64,000 nt of DNA from Segatella copri (GTDB lineage Bacteria > Bacteroidota > Bacteroidia > Bacteroidales > Bacteroidaceae), in NCBI RefSeq assembly GCF_026015625.1, contig NZ_JAPDVG010000001.1, forward strand, positions 496,001 through 560,000, read 5' to 3'. Of the stretch, positions 45,537 through 54,424 are shown in pieces (position 1 is the first letter of the stretch; every line of letters begins with the position of its first letter). A program made the translations under genes and the position numbers. The notes under the pieces were generated by a model. That model was not told the origin of the DNA. It did no database searches and saw nothing but the letters and a program-made list of their open reading frames with translations.

Positions 45537-46940
45537 TCAAAGTTCTATTTCTTTGAAGATGTTGTTGTTGTCATAGATGCTCACGGCTTTCTCGATATTG
45601 ATGATAGCGAGTGCGCGGTTCTGCATCAGTTTGTACATACGCTCCATACTTTCCAGGAGTCCCGTATATTCGTCCATACGCATCAGATAGTTGTATCCCT
45701 GCTTCTGGTTCAGGTAGGCAAACCGCCGCATTTCGATATATTTGCCGGTCTGGTCTATATGGAAAGCCTCTGTGGCTATAGCCTTGTTCAGGTTGTCTAT
45801 CTTCTTGAGCAGGATGCCTACCGACTGTTTTATTTCCTTCACATCGGTACCGCGGCTGCTGCGTATGATTTCCTTCTGGGTCTCCAGTGCCTGTCGTTTG
45901 CGTGGCGTTTCGTTCCAGATAGGAATGGTGAATCTCACGCCCACGTCGGCATTGTTCGAAATCTTGTTGTTGCTCTGCCAGTAGCTCGACCATCTTGCGA
46001 ATGGTGTGAGTCGGGTAGTGCTTAAATAGTTGGTCAGCTTGCTGTCGTTGTCAGCAATCTGTTCTTTCACCATCATGATGCGTGCATCCAGACTTTCCTG
46101 GTTCAGATGGTTCCAGAGGGCTGTCGTGTCTACCATGATCTTGGTTGGTTTGATGCGGTAGATAGGCTTGTTGCTGATATCTCTGTCTGTGCAGAGCACG
46201 GAGATGTCATATTCAGCCTCCAGCTTTTCGTTCATCACTTTCAGCATCTTGTCGTTGCTGATTCGGTCTTTTTCCAGCATAAACTGGTACGCTTCGTTCA
46301 TGATGTCGAGGTTGTCCAGTCTGTGTGCTATGACAGTACCGATATAGAAATTATATTGTTCGGTCAGCTCTTCGGCTGCCTTTTCATAGATGTCTGCAGT
46401 TTGGCGCTTTTTTATTTGCAAGCGGTCGAGTTCATTGGCAAGAGCAATTTTTGTTCTTTTCTCCTTGCCTTGGTAGAACTTCGAGTTGATGATGTTCCAA
46501 CCCAGTTCGGCTTGAACCTTCATCTTATATTTTGATACCTCTTTTGCGTCGTCTTCATCAGAATCGAAGTACGCGTCAGGTCGGGCATAAACCTGTCCGG
46601 TCACTTCCAGACCGTTGTGTCTGTTGAGCGCTAGGTGCTCATGTGCAGTTTTCGACCAGAACAGAGAGTCGGTCTTGTTGATATCAGCGTGATGCTGTTT
46701 ATTGAGTCCCAGTTCTATGACTGGTGCTTTCACCCATATAGGGTTTTTGATGAGAGTGTCGAGTTGTGCGAAGCGCTGTTTAAAGTGTCTCAGTACATTA
46801 TTGTTCTTCAGGTTCTCATATACAAGCATCTTAGGGCTGAAACTATTCGGCTTTTTGCCTTTCGTCTGAGCCATAGCACTTTGTGCTGCCATGAGAAGGA
46901 GCAGAACTGTAGTTGAGTATAGTATTATTTTTCGCTTCAT
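45537..46940 (-). CDS. TolC-like outer-membrane efflux protein
   Basis: 467 residues with a signal peptide (1-25, AAQSAMAQ). Long helices with heptad character (about 140-260 and 355-450) flank short strands such as GWNIINSKFY and ADVGVRFTIPIW, the pattern of two repeats in TolC-family channels. It lacks high identity to drug-efflux members. First gene of the tight part of the polysaccharide locus. A strong hairpin lies upstream, between it and the lipoprotein gene. Confidence 0.8.
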   Translation of the reverse strand: MKRKIILYSTTVLLLLMAAQSAMAQTKGKKPNSFSPKMLVYENLKNNNVLRHFKQRFAQLDTLIKNPIWVKAPVIELGLNKQHHADINKTDSLFWSKTAHEHLALNRHNGLEVTGQVYARPDAYFDSDEDDAKEVSKYKMKVQAELGWNIINSKFYQGKEKRTKIALANELDRLQIKKRQTADIYEKAAEELTEQYNFYIGTVIAHRLDNLDIMNEAYQFMLEKDRISNDKMLKVMNEKLEAEYDISVLCTDRDISNKPIYRIKPTKIMVDTTALWNHLNQESLDARIMMVKEQIADNDSKLTNYLSTTRLTPFARWSSYWQSNNKISNNADVGVRFTIPIWNETPRKRQALETQKEIIRSSRGTDVKEIKQSVGILLKKIDNLNKAIATEAFHIDQTGKYIEMRRFAYLNQKQGYNYLMRMDEYTGLLESMERMYKLMQNRALAIINIEKAVSIYDNNNIFKEIEL

Positions 46941-46951
46941 AATGAGTTATT

Positions 46952-47003
46952 AAACACGATGAATGCAGCTGCGAGCTGTTGCAGCTGCATTCATCTCGTG
47001 TTT
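46952..47003. terminator. Long hairpin between lipoprotein and TolC-like genes
   Basis: Perfect 15-bp core (GATGAATGCAGCTGC paired with its complement at 46981-46995), extended by AAACACG/CGTGTTT with a 2-base bulge. T-rich tail is weak on the minus strand, so it may reduce rather than block read-through. Confidence 0.6.
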
Positions 47004-47022
47004 CTTATATTTGATAAATCAC

Positions 47023-49530
47023 TTACTTTGTGCCATAATTGGTATTATTTCCAGATGCGGCACCATCAATGAGCTTCATGACACGGAGTCGGCTCTTACC
47101 ATATGCCACATAGATATAACCTCCATCCAGTGTGACATAGTTGGCAGACATTCCTGCTTCAGCTCTCTTCTTGACAACCTTTACAGGTTTGCCGTTTTCC
47201 ATTTTGTTCTTGTCAAGAACTACCAGTCCATAACTTCCGCAAGCCAGGTAGATGTAATTGGCATCGTATGTTACACCATTTGCATATCCCTGTGGAACCT
47301 TGGTGTTAGCAGTGAGCGGAGCTCCCCAGTTCCACACTTCTTTGCCAGTGGTAAGATCGTAGCAAGACAATCCCTTGGCACTTCGGCAAACGTAGATGTG
47401 GTTACCATCGATAGCTATAGTGTTCTTACCGTCGTTAGGAGCTATGCTGCTTACGTTGATAGTTCTTGCTGGTGTTGCTGTAAGAATGTCGGCACCTAAT
47501 GGGAAGACCTGTAGTGTACCACTTACAGCCTCATCGTCACTTCCTACTTCGTTGTTGTAGTGGAGTGTAACAATATACTGGTTGTTCTGTGCGATGTGCT
47601 TAGCCTTGCCTGGCGTTTCTTTCTTGCCGATTAAATCCAGCGTGTTTGCATCATATACTCCGTATCCCCTGGTAGATGCCACCATCAGTTTGTTTCCGTC
47701 TCTTACGATGCAGTTCTCGTCAGATTTTTCCAAACCTTCGTGTTCCCAATCTACGATGGTGAGAGGGTTCAACGTGGTAGTCTCATCGATGTCCTTTACT
47801 TCTGTATTGAGAAGTCCGTTGCTATCTAATGCAATTCTACCCATCATACCACCATTGGTTGAGTGACCTGCAATATAAACGTATTTTGTTGCGTCTTTGC
47901 CGTCTACCATGAGGTGGTTGAAGTCGTAGAGTTCCTTCTTATCCTGCAGATATTGCAACATGGTTGTCTGGTTGTTTTCTGTTTTAAACACTTCAATACA
48001 ACCGCCAGTCTTCTTGTTTGGAACTTTCTGGTTCTCTTCGTTGGTGTGGTACGACATGTATAGTTTGTCATTGTATGGCTGAATACATGTAGCAGAGATA
48101 TCGTGTGTATGATTTGTATAATCTATAACCGTAATCACATCAATCTTCTTGCCCGGTTCTGGGTTTGGAGTTGGTGTAGGGTCTGGTGTCGTGCCGTCAC
48201 ATGATGTTGGGACAACTGGGTTATTATACATTTCATATCTCTTCGTACAGTCTGAAAGACCTGGAGCATAAGTATAAGTTGCCGATTTACTATTGTTGGT
48301 AAACTTGTCGCAGTCCATATAGATTACGCCTCCGCTTCCGCTAGTCCGGAAGATATAGCAGGTTGAGAAATATGCGTAGGTTCCCGGAGCAATAAGAATA
48401 TTGCCGGCATCATTGTTTCCGTTGTATTTCACCTCTGCTGCTCTGAAGATGGCATTTGCATTATCTCCTTGGAGAATAATTTTACTCTCACCGGATGGAT
48501 TATATTGATTGTGACCATTGTTTGCATTCTCGTAAGTACCCTTGCAGTCGATAACGCTGTTGTTTACCAGATAAATAGTACTTCCTGCACACTGGTCGAT
48601 AGCTCCTGTCTTCAGATTGTTGATGTGTAACTCTGCTCCATTTGGATTGAGGACTGTCTTGTCTGTAACTTCAAAGGAGCAAGCATAAAGCTTTGGAGCT
48701 GAACCTTGAATGGTCAGCTTGTTGGCTTTTGCCTTTCCGTTGATGTTCATGATGCAGCCGTCTATCTGTATATCCTGGTTTTCTGTACCAAGCAAATCGC
48801 CTTGAATATTGATTTTGGCATCAGACTCAGTTGCTAGTTTACCTACGTTGGCATCGCCGCCCACATAAAGCAATCCTTGAACTTTCAGTTCATTTTTTAC
48901 TTCAATGTTTCCGGTAGTAAAGTAGGCATCCCCTTTTTCCAGATACATGTTGGTGCCCTCTTTTTTCAGAGTTCCACCATAATTGTAGCAATAAATTCCT
49001 GAATTCTGGAAGAGTGCAGTATTATTGTTGTCTATATGTAATGTTCCTCCTTCGAGGATGTAGATTTTTCCTTTTTTGTTAGCACCGTTGACCCAGGTAG
49101 AACATCCCCATATATTTTTTGTGGACAGTTCGCCTTCGATAAACAGGGTGGCTCCATTCAGGTTGAGCTCGCTGCTTATTTTGGTGCCTTTCTTGATGAT
49201 GTAGGTCTTGGAACCATCCAGTCCCTTACATCCATCGTTATTCTTGATTTCGATAGCTCCGTCATGGCTAGGCAAGCTAGGCATTCCGTAGACGTCGCTT
49301 AGGTTAGCTGTAGTTGCGCCAGCAGCTCTTGTTGCTGCTTTCGCTTTGTAGTTGATAACGCTACCTGCTAATTCCTGAGGGTCGGTGATGGATGTCACTT
49401 CTTCACCTATTATGTTTTTTGTGACTTCACCAGGGTTTGGAACTAAAGGGTTGTCATTAGAATCGCTACAAGATGCCAGGAGCATTGCTGCGAAAGAGAA
49501 AGTAACAAGTTTTGTAAAATGATGTTTCAT
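47023..49530 (-). CDS. Surface lipoprotein: beta-solenoid plus beta-propeller, copy 1
   Basis: 835 residues. Lipobox LLASC (Cys21). Residues ~90-430 repeat short hydrophobic strands with G/N turns (GATLFIEGEL, GGTLHIDNNN, AKINIQGDLL), typical of a right-handed parallel beta-solenoid. A Pro/Thr-rich linker follows (447-460, PDPTPTPNPEP). The C-terminal ~370 residues carry repeats such as IAIDGNHIYVC, YANGVTYDANYIYLACGSYG and YVTLDGGYIYVAYG, fitting a beta-propeller. It has no recognised enzyme motif. A close paralog lies next to it. It may bind a glycan or surface partner. Confidence 0.7.
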   Translation of the reverse strand: MKHHFTKLVTFSFAAMLLASCSDSNDNPLVPNPGEVTKNIIGEEVTSITDPQELAGSVINYKAKAATRAAGATTANLSDVYGMPSLPSHDGAIEIKNNDGCKGLDGSKTYIIKKGTKISSELNLNGATLFIEGELSTKNIWGCSTWVNGANKKGKIYILEGGTLHIDNNNTALFQNSGIYCYNYGGTLKKEGTNMYLEKGDAYFTTGNIEVKNELKVQGLLYVGGDANVGKLATESDAKINIQGDLLGTENQDIQIDGCIMNINGKAKANKLTIQGSAPKLYACSFEVTDKTVLNPNGAELHINNLKTGAIDQCAGSTIYLVNNSVIDCKGTYENANNGHNQYNPSGESKIILQGDNANAIFRAAEVKYNGNNDAGNILIAPGTYAYFSTCYIFRTSGSGGVIYMDCDKFTNNSKSATYTYAPGLSDCTKRYEMYNNPVVPTSCDGTTPDPTPTPNPEPGKKIDVITVIDYTNHTHDISATCIQPYNDKLYMSYHTNEENQKVPNKKTGGCIEVFKTENNQTTMLQYLQDKKELYDFNHLMVDGKDATKYVYIAGHSTNGGMMGRIALDSNGLLNTEVKDIDETTTLNPLTIVDWEHEGLEKSDENCIVRDGNKLMVASTRGYGVYDANTLDLIGKKETPGKAKHIAQNNQYIVTLHYNNEVGSDDEAVSGTLQVFPLGADILTATPARTINVSSIAPNDGKNTIAIDGNHIYVCRSAKGLSCYDLTTGKEVWNWGAPLTANTKVPQGYANGVTYDANYIYLACGSYGLVVLDKNKMENGKPVKVVKKRAEAGMSANYVTLDGGYIYVAYGKSRLRVMKLIDGAASGNNTNYGTK

Positions 49531-49607
49531 GTTAATCTTTCTTTTGTCGTTTTGGTATTAAAAGTTTTGATCTTTTTTGGCTATATTCCTAGCTCTTAAA
49601 GATTTAA

Positions 49608-49640
49608 TTCTCCCACACTCTTTTGGTGAGTGTGGGAGAA
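49608..49640. terminator. Hairpin after lipoprotein copy 2
   Basis: Perfect 13-bp stem (49608-49620 with 49628-49640) 17 bases after the stop at 49658. No long T run on the minus strand. Confidence 0.55.
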
Positions 49641-49657
49641 AAGAATTATTTAGTTGA

Positions 49658-52099
49658 TTACTTTGTATTTACCAACTTGAAGATCTGAACACGGCTGCGA
49701 CCGTAAGCTACACAGATGTAACCATTATATAAGGTTACGTAGTTAGCTGAGTTGTAGCTCTCCTTGCCATCATAGAAGGCACGGCGACGGGCAACAACAT
49801 TCTCACCCTTAGCCTTGGTCTTGTCCAATACTACGAGACCGTAACCACCACATGCTACATAGATGTATTTTGAATCTACAGCAACACCGTTTACGCGACC
49901 GATAATCTTGTTGCTTTCGCCTACAGGAGCATCGAATAATACTGTACCATGGCCATTTGCATCGTAGCGAACAAGTCCGCCGTCACCCTGACATACGTAA
50001 AGGTTTGTACCATCTACAGCGATGGTGTTTTTACCATCAACAACACCCACTTTACCTTCTGTGGTATAGCTCTGTGGATTTTCCAGATTAATGTTGTCGA
50101 AGATGTTGACAGTACCAGTAGTTGTACCATTTGCCTCCAAACCATAGAGTTTGTCATTGCCAACAGCTACGAACTTCACGTCATTTGTTGTGAGGTGTGG
50201 AGTACGCAGGGTGAATGTAGAGTTGTAAACCTGATAACCCTTGTTTGTTGCCAAAACGAAGTTATCTTTATACTTAACTACGCTATTGGCATCAATGCCA
50301 TTGTTTGGATTAGTCTTATCAATAGGGTAGGTAACGAGTTGGCTCTTACCCATCAATCCATTTGCCAGTTGTACATAACCCAAGAATGCACCTTCCTTGT
50401 AGGTTGTTGCTGCAACATAGAAGCGGCTGCCGTCAATCATACCATAGTTTACATCCAATCCTCCCTGAGCTGTTACTGCCTCATCGAGAATAAGTGATTT
50501 GCCGTCGATATGAGCAACTTCCAATCCGCCACCCATGTGGTTTTTGTCATTGCCCTGAGTGTGGTATGTAACATACAACTTGTCGTTAGCAGCCTGGATA
50601 GATGTTGCAGAGAGGGTATTCTCTTTAACTCCAGCTGCAGAGAACAAATCCAGTTTTGGCTTGATGCTCAAACTTTCTGTTGTTGCTGTTAACTCATAAC
50701 CGTAATGCTCGTTATCGGCATCCTTCAGCTCAACTAATTTGCCAGAGGTAGCCTTGTCGTAATCGAGGTATGATGCTGCGATGTCAAGATCCTCTGCTGT
50801 AGGAATCTGGTTCTCGCCATTAAAGCATTTTGTGAACTGGAACAGGAAGGTAGCACCTTCTGCAGGAGTATCGAATGCCTGGATGTTTTCTGCACCATCG
50901 TTGTGGAACTCGTCTGCCTTAACAATAGCTAAACCGCCAGCTTTTTCCAGGCTGATTTGGCCTTTTGCATCGTTATAAGAGATAAGCTTGTTAACATTGA
51001 TAACGCCCTTGTCCGCAATGTTGATCTTGCAGGCACCCTTCAGGATGAGCTGTGCTTCACCTACCTTAGTTACCTTCTTGTGGGTATCCTTTTCGTTCAA
51101 GGTAACATTGATGTAGTCGGCATCAATCTGTGAACCGGCATTCATGGTCAATATATTGGTAACCTTGATTGCGCTGTTGTCGCCAGCCTTCAGATAACCA
51201 TTTGTGTTGAGGTTCAGATCTGCTGTCTTCAGGAAACCGCCGATTTGCAGGTTACCATTGATGTTAACAGTAGTAGCATTCCAAACGTGAGCTGATGCGT
51301 ATATATTGGCACCTTCTTCAACGTTTACTTCTGTACCACGGATAGAACCGATGATACATGCCTTTGAACCAGCCTTGAAGGTGATTTTCTGTGTAGGACT
51401 TGTCTTGTCTGCTGTAAGCTGTCCTAAACCGGACTTGAGTTCCTTCTTTTCAACAGCGTTGCCATTTTCATCAAGGCCGCTGGTAATACCTCGCCAAGAT
51501 GAATACAGATTACCTTCGATGACGATGTCTGCTGCAGGGTCTTCAGTCTTGACATAACCAAGTTCGTTATAGACAGTAACTCCCTGCTTGATCATTGAAC
51601 CAGTGCCCTTGAAAATCAGGGAACCGCCCTGCTTTACAACGATTTTTGCATTTTCGAAAGTGTTTGCAGAATATATCAATTTTGCACCTCCATTTACGAA
51701 GATAGTTGCATTCTTGATAGTGTTCTTGGTAAAGTCACAATTGCCAGCAGATTTCTTTAAGTAGAAAATGCCGTTTTCCAGGTTGTCGTTACCTAAAGCC
51801 TGAGTAGCTGTAGCAGGCTGCACAGGTATAGTGCTCTCTTCGTCCTTGTTGAGGTCTGTTACGAAATTTGCGTCACTGGCAGCTCTTGTGCCGAAGAACT
51901 TGCGAGCGTTAGCTGTCGTGTTCTTGTAATTGATGACGCTAGAAAACAGAGACTCTCCGCTGTTAGTGAGGTCGAGAGTTGTGGCATCTACCTTAGCTGG
52001 AGATTGATTGCCTGTAGGATCACTTGTGTTGTCGCTACATGATGCGAATACGAATGCTGCCAAACCGATGGCAGCAAGTTTAGAATTGAATACTTTCAT
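49658..52099 (-). CDS. Surface lipoprotein: beta-solenoid plus beta-propeller, copy 2
   Basis: 813 residues, paralog of the next gene. Lipobox FASC (Cys21), shared SSVINYK segment near residue 55, a solenoid region (about 100-430: ATIFVNGGAKLIYS, AKIVVKQGGSLIFKG, TVNINGNLQIGG) and a C-terminal propeller (IAVDGTNLYVCQGDGG, GVAVDSKYIYVACGGYG, YVTLYNGYICVAYGRS). It lacks the proline-rich linker of copy 1. Own promoter at 52266. Function unknown. Confidence 0.7.
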   Translation of the reverse strand: MKVFNSKLAAIGLAAFVFASCSDNTSDPTGNQSPAKVDATTLDLTNSGESLFSSVINYKNTTANARKFFGTRAASDANFVTDLNKDEESTIPVQPATATQALGNDNLENGIFYLKKSAGNCDFTKNTIKNATIFVNGGAKLIYSANTFENAKIVVKQGGSLIFKGTGSMIKQGVTVYNELGYVKTEDPAADIVIEGNLYSSWRGITSGLDENGNAVEKKELKSGLGQLTADKTSPTQKITFKAGSKACIIGSIRGTEVNVEEGANIYASAHVWNATTVNINGNLQIGGFLKTADLNLNTNGYLKAGDNSAIKVTNILTMNAGSQIDADYINVTLNEKDTHKKVTKVGEAQLILKGACKINIADKGVINVNKLISYNDAKGQISLEKAGGLAIVKADEFHNDGAENIQAFDTPAEGATFLFQFTKCFNGENQIPTAEDLDIAASYLDYDKATSGKLVELKDADNEHYGYELTATTESLSIKPKLDLFSAAGVKENTLSATSIQAANDKLYVTYHTQGNDKNHMGGGLEVAHIDGKSLILDEAVTAQGGLDVNYGMIDGSRFYVAATTYKEGAFLGYVQLANGLMGKSQLVTYPIDKTNPNNGIDANSVVKYKDNFVLATNKGYQVYNSTFTLRTPHLTTNDVKFVAVGNDKLYGLEANGTTTGTVNIFDNINLENPQSYTTEGKVGVVDGKNTIAVDGTNLYVCQGDGGLVRYDANGHGTVLFDAPVGESNKIIGRVNGVAVDSKYIYVACGGYGLVVLDKTKAKGENVVARRRAFYDGKESYNSANYVTLYNGYICVAYGRSRVQIFKLVNTK

Positions 52100-52180
52100 A
52101 TCTATTTAAGTTTAAATTGTACTTTCAGTTTCTGATTAATACCATTTACTTATATTCTTGTCCTTCAGCTCGTTGGTTTT

Positions 52181-52220
52181 TTTGGTAGTTCGACTATCGT
52201 TTTGGTAGTTTGACTATCAT
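52181..52220. repeat. Tandem 20-base direct repeat in the leader of lipoprotein copy 2
   Basis: TTTGGTAGTTCGACTATCGT is followed by TTTGGTAGTTTGACTATCAT, 82 bases upstream of the ATG and inside the predicted 5' UTR. Confidence 0.6.
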
Positions 52221-52265
52221 CATCTTGCGTACACTTACAAGTGGAGTGGAGCTGTTAGACGGTTG

Positions 52266-52273
52266 CAAATTTA
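52266..52273 (-). promoter_or_regulatory. -7 element of lipoprotein copy 2
   Basis: TAAATTTG on the minus strand, giving a leader of ~155 bases that carries the tandem repeat. Confidence 0.4.
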
Positions 52274-52433
52274 ATGTAATTTTTTCATAATCAGTTGTTT
52301 TTTTTGTTAAATAAAGTTAATCTGTTGTTTTTCGCTCTGATGGTCACGAGGTTAGCTTGGGGTGGGCGGTAACGAATTGGCTCTTCCACTTGTCGAATGA
52401 TAACTATCTCTGAAATCAATAACACGAAAATTA

Positions 52434-52559
52434 CTCCGAAAGATAGCAAAATATCTCCGAAGAATATGAGAATATCTCCGAAAGATAGCAGAATATCTCC
52501 GAAGAATACGAAAATTTCTCCGAAAGATAGTGTGATATTTCCGAAGAATAAACCAGGAA
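52434..52559. repeat. Six-unit 21-base tandem repeat
   Basis: Units of CTCCGAAAGATAGC-type and CTCCGAAGAATA-type alternate (starts 52434, 52455, 52476, 52497, 52518, 52539), so the higher period is 42 bases. Both strands are open across it and would give KISPKD- or RR-rich repeats, but no promoter or conserved protein supports translation. Confidence 0.75.
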
Positions 52560-53213
52560 AACAAATGTTGGGAATACGATGATGGATATGTGTTGTGGTG
52601 GCGAGGTGAAGGGTGAAGGGTATATTTTAAATCTTATATATATATTCTTTTTTTAGGATTTTTGGAAAAACCGGAAAGTCAGAAAAATGAAAAAACGGAT
52701 TTTTTCTCTTGCCGCGCGTATATATAAAAAAGAGTTTTCAAACCTTCACCCTTCACCTTTTTATTTAACGTTTTGTGTGTCAAATAGTTACGGGTGAAGG
52801 GTGGTGAAGGGTGTTTTTCGCTTTTTATAAACATATTTTAAGAATTTGGCCCGCTTTTACATATTTTAAGCGTTTTTTTTTGGTTCCGAAAGAGGTGCCT
52901 TTTTTTTAGGGTCCCATTTTTTCTCTTTTCTTACCGCTGAAATCTTTGAAAAGCGAGTGGGGTAGGGTATCCCGTCTTATGTTGTGTTAAACAATTATCA
53001 GATAAAAGAAGTTAACGATACCGAAAAAGGACTGATTTTAAAACAAATATTAACGCAGAAATCTTGAAGTTTCGCATATTTGATTGAACTTTCGTATCTG
53101 GGGAAGTTAAGGGAAGTTAAAGAAGTTATCACTCTCTACGGTCGTTCAGTAAACCAGGAAAACAAATGTTGGGAATACGATGATGGATATGTGTTGTGGT
53201 GACGAGGTGAAGG
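52549..53213. repeat. 64-base direct repeat flanking a gene-free segment
   Basis: 52549-52612 and 53150-53213 are identical except one base (both start TAAACCAGGAAAACAAATGT). The ~540 bases between them contain no gene, but have CCTTCACCCTTCACC (52743-52757) and its complement-like GGTGAAGG repeats (52793-52813), which can pair, and AT-rich runs. Confidence 0.75.
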
Positions 53214-53299
53214 TAGTTCTTTTTCTGAAATCATAATTCTAATCTTTTAAAGCCTGCTGCAAATTTTCCGTTACTGAATTTTCGCCAGTTGGCTCCACT

Positions 53300-53494
53300 C
53301 GCCCTGAAAGGGCAGAAGCTCCTAGCCCAGGGCAGCGCCCTGGGTAATCAAGGACGCAAGCCTGTCGCCCTGTAAGGGCAAAAGCTTTCAAGTACCAGGT
53401 AATAACAAAGCTTTTGCCCTTACAGGGCGCCTTGCTGATTGCTATTATACCCAGGGCGATGCCCTGGGCTAGGAGCTTTTGGGCCTTCAGCCCG
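53300..53494. repeat. Nested palindromic element (~195 bases)
   Basis: Perfect inner 23-bp inverted repeat (53366-53388 with 53407-53429). Outer arms 53316-53346 and 53448-53478 pair over two blocks (18 and 11 bp) and each is itself palindromic around CCCAGGGC/GCCCTGGG. GGGC-rich mini-hairpins cap both ends. An open frame across it (53239-53508) is a by-product. It lies 35 bases from the 3' end of the transposase-like gene. Confidence 0.75.
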
Positions 53495-53528
53495 TACTTG
53501 AACCACATGCGAAAGTTCAGTAAGTAAT

Positions 53529-54398
53529 CTATATTTCTGCTTTTAGCTGCAGTGTATGTTCCGCCGACAGCCCGGTTATTTCCTTTACCGTCGCTTCATC
53601 TATGCCCTTTGCCAGCATCTTTCTGGCAATCTCAAGACTTCTTTTTTCCATGCCTTCGGCTATACCTTCACGCTTGGCGGTGTCTACGGAATTCTTGATG
53701 TCGCGATATGCCATCTTGCTGGTTTCGTACTCCCTCATTTCCTGCGGAGTGAACTTGGCTATTTCGGCTTCCTCGAAGAGACGGTCGAAGACTTTGTCGC
53801 ACAGCTCTTTAGGGCGCTGGGTAAGCTTATAGAGGTTCTTCAGAGCATAGAGCCACTTCTCGTAGAGCGTATCCAGTTCTTCCAGGGGTTTGTTGAACTT
53901 AGAAATCTCTACATAGATATATTCGAGCTTGTCGTAAAATACTTTGTGGGTAGCTGTGTCGCATAACTGCACATGATGGCGGATTTTCTCCTTGTCGAAA
54001 GCATCCTCGTTCATGTTGAAGTTGAGCAGGGCAACGGTATAGATATGATTGAGTTTGAAATCCCATTCATTCCCCTTGGGTGCCTGTTCGCGAATCGGGA
54101 AAGTAGAGTAGAAAAGGGCGCGATCCTTGAAATACGTCTGGTACGCATTCTGCATTTCTACGATGAACTTCTCGCCGTTTTCGCCCTCGCAATATACATC
54201 AAAGATGGCTCTGCGGTCGGTATATACATCTCCGACGTGCTCCGGATTCAGATACGATACGTCCTTCACAACCTGTCTGCCATTAAACAAGCTGTTGAGG
54301 AAGCAAATGAGCAAATCCTTGTTCATCGCTGTTCCAAAAATTCGCTTGAAACCGAAGTCGGTCAGCAAGCTGATGTATCTTTCTTCTACCTGTTTCAT
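53529..54398 (-). CDS. Rpn family / PD-(D/E)XK nuclease transposase-like protein
   Basis: 289 residues. LLTDFGFKRIFGTAMNKDLL and FLNSLF at the N-terminus, then FDVYCEGENGEKFIVEMQ (about 67-84) with the D...E-x-Q of the PD-(D/E)XK nuclease fold, and the C-terminal helical repeat KREGIAEGMEK...ARKMLAKGIDEATVKEITGLS. These proteins are widespread in Bacteroidota and annotated as recombination-promoting nucleases or putative transposases; real mobility is unproven. No terminal inverted repeats or target duplication were identified. Confidence 0.85.
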   Translation of the reverse strand: MKQVEERYISLLTDFGFKRIFGTAMNKDLLICFLNSLFNGRQVVKDVSYLNPEHVGDVYTDRRAIFDVYCEGENGEKFIVEMQNAYQTYFKDRALFYSTFPIREQAPKGNEWDFKLNHIYTVALLNFNMNEDAFDKEKIRHHVQLCDTATHKVFYDKLEYIYVEISKFNKPLEELDTLYEKWLYALKNLYKLTQRPKELCDKVFDRLFEEAEIAKFTPQEMREYETSKMAYRDIKNSVDTAKREGIAEGMEKRSLEIARKMLAKGIDEATVKEITGLSAEHTLQLKAEI

Positions 54399-54424
54399 AC
54401 GCGATTCATTTAAATTAATACTTT

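Noticed and set aside
52352..52582. Repeat-peptide frames on both strands over the 21-base tandem repeat
   Set aside because: Repeat period is a multiple of three, so both strands stay open; no promoter or start support.
53239..53508. 89-codon open frame on the minus strand
   Set aside because: It runs through the nested palindrome 53300-53494; palindromic GC-rich DNA keeps frames open by chance. No start context or protein-like composition.
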